Assembly (NCBI GenBank): GCA_947625585.1
Contig: CANQOZ010000052.1
Location: 1-7,874 of the forward strand
Reading direction: 5' to 3'
Length of the DNA: 7,874 nucleotides
Source: an uncultured Eubacteriaceae bacterium
GTDB taxonomy: Bacteria; Bacillota; Clostridia; Eubacteriales; Eubacteriaceae
A model generated the notes under the pieces. The model had not been told where the DNA came from and ran no database searches. It worked only from the letters and a program-made list of their open reading frames with translations. A program made the position numbers and the translations under genes. This document shows positions 1-6,025 of the stretch, in pieces (position 1 is the first letter of the stretch; every line of letters begins with the position of its first letter).

Positions 1-634
1 CTTCTCCTGCTACTGCTTTTGCTAATAATGTCTTACCTGTTCCCGGAGGACCAACTAATAGGACACCTTTAGGAATTCTTGCACCCAACCTATGGTAACG
101 TTCTGGTGCTTTTAAGAAGTCTACAACTTCTTCTAATTCTTGTTTTTCTTCATCAGCACCAGCTACATCCCTGAACGTAACGTGTGTTTCATTGCCATTG
201 GTCATGTGAGCCTTGCTCTTACCGTAATTCATGACCTTTCCGCCACCCCCTGCCTGTTGAGAGAATACCATGAAAAACACGATCATCATAATGATGACAA
301 CGGCAGAAGGAATCAATGAAATCCACCAAGAATCGACTGGTTTAGCAACCGTTACATTCATGTCAGGATTATCTTTTATGTAATTTGCCACTTGTGAATC
401 AATAACATATGAAGGAACAACCGCAGTAAATTCCGTTCCGTCCGATAGAGTTCCGCTTACAGTTGAATCATTGAGCTCAATATCGGATATCTCCTTATGT
501 TCGAGGTAGTTTACCAATTCGCTGTAGGTAATTGTCTTTACTTCGGATTGTATTGGATTGAGGAACGTAACCGCCACAACAATTACTAACAGGATTAGTA
601 AATAAAACCCCATCATTTTAAGATATTTATTCAC
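1..634 (-). CDS. ftsH: FtsH, ATP-dependent zinc metalloprotease, N-terminal part (partial)
   Basis: This is the first 211 codons of the membrane-anchored AAA+ protease that degrades misassembled membrane proteins and short-lived regulators; the rest lies beyond position 1. It begins with GTG at 634, placed by an AGAGAGGA Shine-Dalgarno (641-648) six bases upstream. Residues 9-25 form the first membrane segment. Residues 26-102 are the extracytoplasmic domain, and residues 105-124 form the second membrane segment, followed by a Gly-rich turn. Next come the family signature VTFRDVAGADEEK, then LGARIPKG, and the Walker A motif GPPGTGKT at residues 195-202. Walker B, the second region of homology and the HEXXH zinc site would lie outside the window, so protease activity cannot be checked here. 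Only 17 bases separate it from the tilS stop, so the two are almost certainly cotranscribed. Identity is very sure. Confidence 0.97.
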   Translation of the reverse strand, partial: MNKYLKMMGFYLLILLVIVVAVTFLNPIQSEVKTITYSELVNYLEHKEISDIELNDSTVSGTLSDGTEFTAVVPSYVIDSQVANYIKDNPDMNVTVAKPVDSWWISLIPSAVVIIMMIVFFMVFSQQAGGGGKVMNYGKSKAHMTNGNETHVTFRDVAGADEEKQELEEVVDFLKAPERYHRLGARIPKGVLLVGPPGTGKTLLAKAVAGE

Positions 635-651
635 TCTTTATCCTCTCTTAA

Positions 652-2070
652 TTAGTTAAAACTTTCCAATGTCAACTCGACAACTTTTTCATCTGGATTG
701 ATGTCCATGTGCTTTGGGTGCAGATAATATGTAGGAATCCAGATGATATTCGATTTATCGGCTAACAGGGGTAACCTATCCCGAATGAAATGCGGGATTT
801 TCTTATCTATCATAAAACGGTTAAGTTTCTTTTGACTTTTTAAACCAAACGGCTTGATACGGTCTCCGTATTTCCTTGACCGGATACATAATGAATTTGT
901 TAATTCACTAAGCTTCAGGAGGATACGGTTTTCACTCCTGTTTGGTAAATCAAAATCATTTTTCTTACCGTGTCTAATCGTCAACTTTAATTTATCTTTA
1001 TTTAAGTAAAAAACCTTATCTTTCTTTTTTATGTTCCCAAGTGGATAAGTTTCAAGCTTCTCACTTAAATTTTTATTTGTGATGATATAGCTACCACTGG
1101 CTACAATTGCTTTTAAGTTGTTTGGAAGTTCTAGCCTACCTGAAGTATTATTTCTAAAGAATTCAATTATTAAGTTTATATTGGCTTCACTGAGATCTTT
1201 CAACCAGTCATTACTTGCTAGACTGTCACGAATAATCTCGGTTAATAAAAATTCTTTTGATTGTTCATCTAGAAAATTAAAGTGTCCTTCACTTAATAAT
1301 TTATCGAAATCCTTAAACAATTCAGGATTATATTCTATTCCCAAATTCTGATCATTTTTTACCCAAGAAGTTTCTAAATACCTAACTATATTATTAACAA
1401 AATGGTTTTCACGTTTAATAATATTGGAAAACTGAACTAACTTGTTCTGAACATTTGGATATTTTTCTTCTATAGCCGGGAAAACTTCATTTCTAATAAA
1501 ATTACGGGTAAACTGATTATCTTTGTTTGTTTTATCTTCAAAATAGGGAATATCGTTGTTCTGACAGTATTCTCTCAATTCAAGTTTAGAGATACTTAAA
1601 AAAGGTCTAATAAGATTGGAATCTTCAAATTCCGTCAATTCACTTATACCTTCAAGTCCCTTTTGGCCACTTCCTCGACTTAAATTCATTAAGATTGTTT
1701 CAGCATTGTCATTAAGATGATGTGCTGTTGCAAGATACTTATAGGGATGCTCTTTGAGAATTTCCTGGAAAAATGCATATCGTTCTTTCCGAGCTTTCTC
1801 CTCAAGATTTGATTCTTTTCCTAAATTCACTTTCTTAGAATAAAAGCTAATGTCACGATCCTTACAGTAATCTTTTAGGAATTCTTCTTCTGCATCAGCT
1901 TCATCTCTTATGCCATGATTTAAATGAATAGCACCTATCTCAAAATGGTCCTTTTTTTGTTCTTCTAATAAAACATTTAAAAGTGCCATTGAATCGCTGC
2001 CACCTGATAGAGCTACTAAGATGGAATCTTCTTCATTTAAATTGTATTTTTTTGATATCTCAAAAGGCAT
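652..2070 (-). CDS. tilS: tRNA(Ile)-lysidine synthetase TilS
   Basis: TilS uses ATP and lysine to convert C34 of the CAU-anticodon isoleucine tRNA to lysidine, so that it reads AUA and is charged with Ile; it is essential in most bacteria. The 472-residue product has the N-type ATP pyrophosphatase PP-loop SGGSDS at residues 22-27, then an HLNHGIRDEAD segment. A TilS core motif with HHLNDNAET and RGSGQKGLEG follows, then RPFL, EDKTN and RNFIRNEVFP. The C-terminal tRNA-binding domain carries RSRKYGDRIKPFG and DKKIP. The length is normal for the family. I chose ATG at 2070, with AAGGAA six bases upstream. A TTG at 2100 would add ten residues, but it lacks a properly spaced Shine-Dalgarno and lies only about 8 bases after the predicted transcription start. 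No tRNA-Ile2 substrate is in this window; the two CAU tRNAs here are Met tRNAs. Confidence 0.96.
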   Translation of the reverse strand: MPFEISKKYNLNEEDSILVALSGGSDSMALLNVLLEEQKKDHFEIGAIHLNHGIRDEADAEEEFLKDYCKDRDISFYSKKVNLGKESNLEEKARKERYAFFQEILKEHPYKYLATAHHLNDNAETILMNLSRGSGQKGLEGISELTEFEDSNLIRPFLSISKLELREYCQNNDIPYFEDKTNKDNQFTRNFIRNEVFPAIEEKYPNVQNKLVQFSNIIKRENHFVNNIVRYLETSWVKNDQNLGIEYNPELFKDFDKLLSEGHFNFLDEQSKEFLLTEIIRDSLASNDWLKDLSEANINLIIEFFRNNTSGRLELPNNLKAIVASGSYIITNKNLSEKLETYPLGNIKKKDKVFYLNKDKLKLTIRHGKKNDFDLPNRSENRILLKLSELTNSLCIRSRKYGDRIKPFGLKSQKKLNRFMIDKKIPHFIRDRLPLLADKSNIIWIPTYYLHPKHMDINPDEKVVELTLESFN

Positions 2071-2114
2071 ATAAATTTCCTTAGTTGAAAATAAAGCCAA
2101 TATCCGGACTTGAT

Positions 2115-2143
2115 ATTATACTCCTGGTTAATTCAATAGTCAA
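2115..2143 (-). promoter_or_regulatory. Promoter of tilS-ftsH (sigma-A type)
   Basis: On the minus strand there is TTGACT (2138-2143), a 17-base spacer, and TATAAT (2115-2120). This is eleven of twelve consensus bases at ideal spacing. The -35 lies inside the last codons of the DUF1667 gene and overlaps the codons for its final Ile-Asp-Tyr. Initiation would be expected near 2108, giving a leader of about 38 bases before the ATG at 2070. It would let tilS-ftsH be expressed independently of the redox operon upstream, although read-through is not excluded because no terminator lies between them. Confidence 0.75.
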
Positions 2144-2504
2144 TCTCATCTATCGATTTTGTTGCGACTACATCAACCCCGGTTCCACAAACATCATTAA
2201 TTATAATATCACCAAGTTTAACTGGTGCTTTAACTCTTACTCGGTCAATTTCCTTCATTACGTCGAAAATCATACCTTTAGGAACAGCATCATTTGTTTT
2301 AACAGGAAGCCTCTTTAATTTTCCTCCTTCTAAAACGACTGTACTTGGTACAATCCGTTTTGGATTAGTAGCTTCCTCCCTACCGTAGGCTAAGCCATTC
2401 TTACAATTGTTGCCTGTAACTGTAATTTCATCACCATCTATTTCAACATTAAGATTACATCCTACTGGGCAGGCAATACAAACAAACTCTTTTGTTTCTT
2501 TCAT
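2133..2504 (-). CDS. DUF1667 family protein, third subunit of redox operon
   Basis: This small 123-residue soluble protein belongs to the DUF1667 family, which is habitually encoded right after the two oxidoreductases found here. Four cysteines near the N-terminus (C9, C12, C16, C34) are spaced CxxCxxxC followed by a distant Cys, within CIACPVGC and NNCKNG. That spacing resembles the [4Fe-4S] domain at the N-terminus of molybdopterin oxidoreductases, so an electron-transfer cluster is a reasonable inference. A fifth Cys sits in a VCGTGVDVVAT segment near the C-terminus, also typical of the family. Its ATG overlaps the stop of the upstream gene by one base (TAATG), implying translational coupling and probably fixed stoichiometry. 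Its stop is TGA. It has no signal peptide or membrane segment. Its biochemical role is not established; redox partner is inference. Confidence 0.9.
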   Translation of the reverse strand: MKETKEFVCIACPVGCNLNVEIDGDEITVTGNNCKNGLAYGREEATNPKRIVPSTVVLEGGKLKRLPVKTNDAVPKGMIFDVMKEIDRVRVKAPVKLGDIIINDVCGTGVDVVATKSIDEIDY

Positions 2505-3757
2505 TAATCTTCCAATTTAAATTCTAGTTCTTTTGCTCCGTCAACAAACTTTGACTTTTTTATAGTAAAATTAACCATTTCAGCAGGTAAGAATTTTCTA
2601 GCTCTCTTCGTAGCTATTTTATTACCGTCTAAATAAGCGTTAATTTTTTTATTTTCTTCAACATTTCTAACTCTCATATAGAAGGTAATTTCATCATCAG
2701 CATTATCTAGCGAGACTTTCTGTGGTACTACATAAGAGAGATTTTGGTCAACTTTTGTTTCAATACCGCTATCCTGATTAATTTCATCTTTAATAAACTT
2801 AGCTACGCCTTTTCCGGCGAGTTCAGCTTCTTGGGATACAAAATCGACTAAGTCATGAACTTGAACAACGTTTCCAGCAGCAAAAACACCTGGCATAGAT
2901 GTTTCCCTTAATTCAGTTACAATAGGCCCACTTGTTCTATTGTCAATTTCGATTCCAGCACTCCTTGAAATTTCATTTTCAGGAATTAATCCAACAGACA
3001 GCAGCAATGTATCACAAGGAATTTCTTCTTCCGTTCCTGGAATAGGTTTTAAGTTTTCGTCAACTTTCTGGATAATGACACTTTCAATCCTATCTTTACC
3101 TTTAATAAAGGTAATTGTATGAGAAAGTTTTAATGGAATATCATAATCATCTAAACATTGAACTATATTTCTGGTAAGCCCATTTGAATAAGGCATGAGT
3201 TCACAAACAGCCTTAACGTTAGCACCTTCTAGAGTCATTCTTCTAGCCATAATCAAGCCAATGTCACCACTTCCTAGAATAACTATGTTTTTACCTGTTA
3301 GGAAACCTTCCATGTTGATATAACGTTGAGCCGTTCCAGCTGTGAATATTCCTGATGGTCTAAACCCTGGAATTCCGATTGCACCAGCTGTTCTTTCTCT
3401 ACAACCCATTGTTAGAATAATTGTTTTAGTATCGATTGTCTGGTATCCATTTTCTTCACTTATAGCATGCAAGCGCTTAAAATCTCCATGATCTTCAATG
3501 TCTAAAACCATTGTATCTAAATAATATGGAATTCCTAATTCGTGAACTTGATCAATATAGCGTTCAGCATATTCAGGTCCAGTAAGTTGTTCACCGAAAG
3601 TATGTAATCCGAAACCGTTATGAATACATTGATTTAAGATTCCCCCTAACTCTCGGTCACGTTCTAAAATTAAAATATCTTCAACTCCGTCTCTTTTAGC
3701 TTCTATTGCAGCGGCTAATCCAGCTGGTCCGCCACCTAAAACTACAGAATCATACAC
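2504..3757 (-). CDS. FAD/NAD(P)-dependent oxidoreductase (HcnB/GlpB-position subunit)
   Basis: This is a pyridine-nucleotide-disulfide-reductase fold protein of about 417 residues. It has an N-terminal FAD site GGGPAG (residues 8-13), a GCRERTAG segment (118-125), and a second dinucleotide fold with GSGDIG (162-167). The distal FAD motif GVFAAGNV lies at 290-297. The stretch IPGFRPSGIFTAGTAQ is like that of the small FAD subunits of HCN synthase and opine oxidases. About 85 C-terminal residues form an extra beta-rich domain usual in this family. It probably passes electrons between the [2Fe-2S]/FAD dehydrogenase subunit and NAD(P) or another acceptor. The start is decided by AAGGTG (3764-3769) six bases before GTG 3757. 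The longer reading from GTG 3766 has no Shine-Dalgarno, because that GTG is itself part of the ribosome site. It is separated by 14 bases from the gene upstream and overlaps the next by one. Confidence 0.9.
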   Translation of the reverse strand: MYDSVVLGGGPAGLAAAIEAKRDGVEDILILERDRELGGILNQCIHNGFGLHTFGEQLTGPEYAERYIDQVHELGIPYYLDTMVLDIEDHGDFKRLHAISEENGYQTIDTKTIILTMGCRERTAGAIGIPGFRPSGIFTAGTAQRYINMEGFLTGKNIVILGSGDIGLIMARRMTLEGANVKAVCELMPYSNGLTRNIVQCLDDYDIPLKLSHTITFIKGKDRIESVIIQKVDENLKPIPGTEEEIPCDTLLLSVGLIPENEISRSAGIEIDNRTSGPIVTELRETSMPGVFAAGNVVQVHDLVDFVSQEAELAGKGVAKFIKDEINQDSGIETKVDQNLSYVVPQKVSLDNADDEITFYMRVRNVEENKKINAYLDGNKIATKRARKFLPAEMVNFTIKKSKFVDGAKELEFKLED

Positions 3758-3771
3758 TTTCTTCACCTTAA

Positions 3772-5247
3772 TTATTTTTTTGTTTCACCAGTTAAGATAT
3801 AAGACTTTCCATTTAAGTCATAATTTACCTCTTCAACTGGTATATTTAGTTCTCTGGCGATAATCTCAACAACTCGTGGACTGCAAAAACCACCTTGACA
3901 CCTTCCCATACCGGCACGACAACGTTTTTTAACGCCTTTTACCGATTTAGCTCCAGCACTACGGTGGATTGTATCTACAATTTCACCTTCAGTTATTGTT
4001 TCACATCTACAGATAACCTTTCCGTATTTCGGATTTTCTTTAATAACTTCTATTTTTTCTTCTTCACTTAGATCTTTAAAATAGATATGTTTTTTATTTT
4101 TCGGATTAAAGTCAGGGTTTTCTTCTACTTTAATTCCTTCCCGTTCTAAAATTGGAAGAAGAATATCATTCATTACATAGTAACTGACAGCTGGTATTGA
4201 AGTTAATCCCGGAGATTCATAACCAGCTACATTAATTAAATTTTTAACAGGTGATTCTTCAATTATAAAGTCACCATCCGTTGTAGTAAATTCCGTTTTA
4301 ATCGGGGTATTTCTTGTTCCAGCATAATTGCGGATAATTTTTCCAAACATCGTTCCAACTTTAGGAACGTTCTTTAGAGCTGCCTCTTTTATAAAATTAA
4401 GTTCATTTTGAGTTGTTGAAATATCTCCCTTTTCAGTTGGATTAGCATCTGGTCCAATTAGGAGGTTACCATGAACAGTTGGCGAGACAAGAATTCCCTT
4501 ACCTTTTTTTGAAGGACATGGGAAGATGACATTTTCTACTGTATCCCCTACTTCTTTATCAAAGATAAAGTATTGTCCTTTTCTAGCTAATAATTCAAAA
4601 TATGGTTCACCGATTAATTCGTAAACATCATCTGCATAGAGTCCTGCAGCATTAACAATAATTTTACTCTTGATTTCACCATTATTTGTACCTAGAGTAA
4701 AATAACCATCATTACTTTCAATAGATTCAACTATTGTATCTAGTTTTAATTCCACACCATTATCGACAGCATTTTCCGCTAATTTTGCTACCATTTCAAA
4801 CGGAGAGACTACTCCAGCAACAGGAGCATATAAAGCACCACAGATGTCGTCTGCTAAATTTGGTTCTAGTTTATGTACTTCTTCCTGAAAAAGGATTTGC
4901 ATTCCAGGAACACCATTTCTCAAACCATTCTGGTAGAGATCATGTAAAGTTAACATTTCGAATTCGTCATGAGCAACAACTAAGGATCCACAACGTTTAA
5001 AAGGAACATCAAGATCCTGGCAAACTTTCTCGTACATTAGGCAACCAGCAGCGTTAAACCGCCCTTTCAAGGAGTCACTAGGCGCATCGTAACCAGCATG
5101 AATAATAGCTGAATTAGCCATAGATATCTGGTTACCAACATCACTTTCCCCGTCAATTAAAACTGTTTTTAATTTATACCTGGAACATTCTCTGGCAATA
5201 TAAGAACCGGCAACGCCTGCCCCAATTATAGCTATATCGTATGTCAA
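3772..5247 (-). CDS. FAD-dependent dehydrogenase with C-terminal BFD-type [2Fe-2S] domain (GlpA/LhgO-like)
   Basis: This 491-residue protein joins a D-amino-acid-oxidase-fold (DAO) domain to a bacterioferritin-associated-ferredoxin-like domain. The FAD-binding GAGVAG is at residues 9-14. The SAIIHAGYD and SLKGRF segments (about 46-63) resemble glycerol-3-phosphate dehydrogenase GlpA and L-2-hydroxyglutarate oxidase LhgO. NAAGLYAD (199-206) and NVAGYESPGLT (339-349) complete the FAD and substrate pocket. The C-terminal domain has CRC (C413, C415) and CQGGFC (C450, C455), the expected [2Fe-2S] ligand pattern. The start must be TTG at 5247: an in-frame TAA lies directly before it, AGGA sits eight bases upstream, and the FAD fold needs this N-terminus. 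It is first in the redox operon. The context (paired oxidoreductase plus DUF1667) fits an anaerobic-type glycerol-3-phosphate dehydrogenase, but no glpK or glpF is nearby and the substrate is an inference. Confidence 0.9.
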   Translation of the reverse strand: MTYDIAIIGAGVAGSYIARECSRYKLKTVLIDGESDVGNQISMANSAIIHAGYDAPSDSLKGRFNAAGCLMYEKVCQDLDVPFKRCGSLVVAHDEFEMLTLHDLYQNGLRNGVPGMQILFQEEVHKLEPNLADDICGALYAPVAGVVSPFEMVAKLAENAVDNGVELKLDTIVESIESNDGYFTLGTNNGEIKSKIIVNAAGLYADDVYELIGEPYFELLARKGQYFIFDKEVGDTVENVIFPCPSKKGKGILVSPTVHGNLLIGPDANPTEKGDISTTQNELNFIKEAALKNVPKVGTMFGKIIRNYAGTRNTPIKTEFTTTDGDFIIEESPVKNLINVAGYESPGLTSIPAVSYYVMNDILLPILEREGIKVEENPDFNPKNKKHIYFKDLSEEEKIEVIKENPKYGKVICRCETITEGEIVDTIHRSAGAKSVKGVKKRCRAGMGRCQGGFCSPRVVEIIARELNIPVEEVNYDLNGKSYILTGETKK

Positions 5248-5306
5248 TTAGTTAATCCTATATTCCGTTTTATTTTCATTTATAACTATAGTGAAATTTG
5301 AACTTT

Positions 5307-5320
5307 TTTTCTATAGAAAA
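5307..5320. repeat. 14-bp perfect palindrome upstream of redox operon
   Basis: TTTTCTATAGAAAA is a perfect palindrome 60 bases upstream of the TTG start of the first redox gene. Its CTATAG core recurs at 5286-5291. It lies in the likely leader or promoter zone of the operon, and could be an operator half-pair or merely a product of the surrounding A/T runs. I find no convincing -35/-10 pair for the redox operon; TATAGT/TATAAA hexamers occur at 5279-5290 on the minus strand without a good -35. Confidence 0.35.
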
Positions 5321-5382
5321 TGATGAAAAAATTTTTTTATTTTACTTGATTTATTCAGTTGAAGGTGCTATTATGTAATCTT

Positions 5383-5403
5383 GAATTCGCTCAGAACGAA
5401 TTC
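5383..5403. repeat. Inverted repeat in the divergent control region
   Basis: Seven-base arms GAATTCG (5383-5389) and CGAATTC (5397-5403) flank a seven-base loop. This gives a dyad between the redox operon (minus) and the tRNA cluster (plus). It could bind a dimeric regulator of the redox operon. It is followed by an A/T-rich run near 5407-5420, but the stem is weak for a terminator. Confidence 0.4.
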
Positions 5404-5426
5404 TTCAAAATTTTTTAAATTTGTTG

Positions 5427-5455
5427 TTGACACAACCAACTGAACATTGTATAAT
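5427..5455 (+). promoter_or_regulatory. Consensus promoter of the tRNA cluster
   Basis: TTGACA (5427-5432), a 17-base spacer, and TATAAT (5450-5455) match the vegetative sigma-factor consensus at all twelve positions. The expected start is near 5462, about 19 bases before the mature 5' end of tRNA-Leu. A small dyad, GTTGT and ACAAC (5423-5436), overlaps the -35. The strength fits a stable-RNA operon. Confidence 0.9.
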
Positions 5456-5480
5456 AACATTTGCGTTGAAAAAAACCAAT

Positions 5481-5570
5481 GCCGGAGTGGCGGAACTGGC
5501 AGACGCACAGGACTTAAAATCCTGCGGTATATTGTTTACCGTATCGGTTCGATTCCGATCTCCGGCACCA
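5481..5570 (+). tRNA. tRNA-Leu(UAA)
   Basis: The gene is 90 bases long including an encoded CCA (5568-5570). The acceptor arms GCCGGAG and CTCCGGC pair perfectly. The anticodon arm CAGGA/TCCTG holds loop CTTAAAA with anticodon TAA at 5515-5517. The long variable arm (CGGTA paired with TACCG) marks it as a class II tRNA, and the T arm carries GGTTCGATTCC. It reads UUA, the favoured leucine codon in AT-rich genomes. It is first in the four-tRNA operon, directly after the consensus promoter. Confidence 0.98.
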
Positions 5571-5584
5571 ATTAATATAGATAA

Positions 5585-5661
5585 TGCGGAGTAGAGCAGT
5601 TAGGAAGCTCGTCGGGCTCATAACCCGGAGGTCGTTGGTTCAAATCCAACCTCCGCGACCA
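5585..5661 (+). tRNA. Initiator tRNA-fMet(CAU)
   Basis: The gene is 77 bases long with encoded CCA (5659-5661). The anticodon CAT is at 5619-5621 in the loop CTCATAA. Initiator identity rests on three consecutive G:C pairs in the anticodon stem (GGG/CCC next to the loop), the A11:U24 pair in the D stem, and the lack of a Watson-Crick pair at 1:72. Here that position is U1 and G72, instead of the usual bacterial C1 and A72. The remaining six acceptor pairs (GCGGAG with CTCCGC) are perfect. It starts 14 bases after tRNA-Leu. Confidence 0.96.
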
Positions 5662-5671
5662 TTTTTAATAT

Positions 5672-5748
5672 GGCGGCGTAGCTCAGTTGGCTAGAGCATA
5701 CGGTTCATACCCGTAGTGTCAGCAGTTCAAATCTGTTCGCCGCTACCA
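5672..5748 (+). tRNA. Elongator tRNA-Met(CAU)
   Basis: The gene is 77 bases long with encoded CCA (5746-5748). The acceptor is GGCGGCG against CGCCGCT, with a G1:U72 wobble that I recall also in the Bacillus elongator tRNA-Met. The anticodon stem TACGG/CCGTA encloses loop TTCATAC with anticodon CAT. The other candidate, the tRNA-Ile2 that TilS modifies, is rejected because the acceptor and anticodon arm resemble Bacillus tRNA-Met and not tRNA-Ile2. It lacks the three G:C pairs of the initiator. Confidence 0.94.
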
Positions 5749-5764
5749 ATTAAAATACCACTGA

Positions 5765-5840
5765 GGTCGCTTAGCTCAGCTGGGAGAGCGCTTGCCTTAC
5801 AAGCAAGATGTCACAGGTTCAAGTCCTGTAGCGACCACCA
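5765..5840 (+). tRNA. tRNA-Val(UAC)
   Basis: The gene is 76 bases long with encoded CCA (5838-5840). The acceptor GGTCGCT pairs perfectly with AGCGACC. The anticodon arm CTTGC/GCAAG holds loop CTTACAA with anticodon TAC at 5798-5800. The T arm is ACAGG/CCTGT around TTCAAGT. It is the last gene of the tRNA cluster, and the terminator hairpin begins 20 bases later. Confidence 0.98.
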
Positions 5841-5859
5841 TTTTAAATAGAATATCATA

Positions 5860-5899
5860 AAACACCGATAACTACTGAAGTTATCGGTGTTTATTTTTT
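5860..5899 (+). terminator. Intrinsic terminator of the tRNA cluster
   Basis: A perfect 14-base-pair stem (5860-5873 with 5879-5892) closes a five-base loop ACTGA, followed by ATTTTTT. The core ACACCGATAAC/GTTATCGGTGT is stable for this AT-rich DNA. It is placed to end the tRNA transcript, and with A-rich sequence on the other side it could act weakly in reverse as well. Confidence 0.92.
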
Positions 5900-6000
5900 A
5901 TATTACTAAAATGATACTATCTTGATACGATTCGTAAAATCTATTAAATCTCTATGTACCTTCATTTTTAAATTAATTATCCGCTATTTGAAATATGAAA

Positions 6001-6006
6001 TATAAT
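6001..6006 (+). promoter_or_regulatory. Candidate -10 element of the membrane protein gene
   Basis: TATAAT lies 20 bases before the ATG at 6026. The -35 at suitable distance (TTATCC, 5977-5982) is poor, and the leader would be only about 13 bases, starting just before the AGGTGA ribosome site. A better -35-like hexamer, TTGATA at 5932-5937, has no good -10 partner. The 5893-6025 stretch holds nothing else that I can recognise. Confidence 0.3.
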
Positions 6007-6025
6007 TTAACTATAGGTGAAAATC

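Noticed and set aside
1118..1351. Plus-strand open frame of 77 codons inside tilS
   Set aside because: It is antisense to the well-supported TilS C-terminal half, has no ribosome site, and its translation shows no domain; it is a shadow frame.
2071..2100. TTG at 2100 as the start of tilS (ten extra residues)
   Set aside because: The only upstream AGGAG (2121-2125) is about 20 bases away and lies before the predicted transcription start, while ATG 2070 has a well-spaced AAGGAA.
2085..2318. Plus-strand open frame of 77 codons across the tilS/DUF1667 junction
   Set aside because: It is antisense to conserved DUF1667 sequence and the tilS promoter, without its own signals.
2940..3122. Plus-strand open frame of 60 codons
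   Set aside because: It is antisense to the FAD oxidoreductase gene; no ribosome site or recognisable motif.
4734..5000. Plus-strand open frame of 88 codons
   Set aside because: It is antisense to the GlpA-like gene, with a low-complexity His/Leu-rich translation typical of reverse-frame shadows.
5383..5420. Terminator made by the GAATTCG/CGAATTC dyad
   Set aside because: The stem is only seven pairs with a seven-base loop, the T run is interrupted and distant, and no plus-strand gene ends here.
5672..5748. tRNA-Ile2(CAU), the TilS substrate, as the identity of the third tRNA
   Set aside because: The acceptor and anticodon arm (TACGG, loop TTCATAC) resemble the Bacillus elongator tRNA-Met, not tRNA-Ile2.
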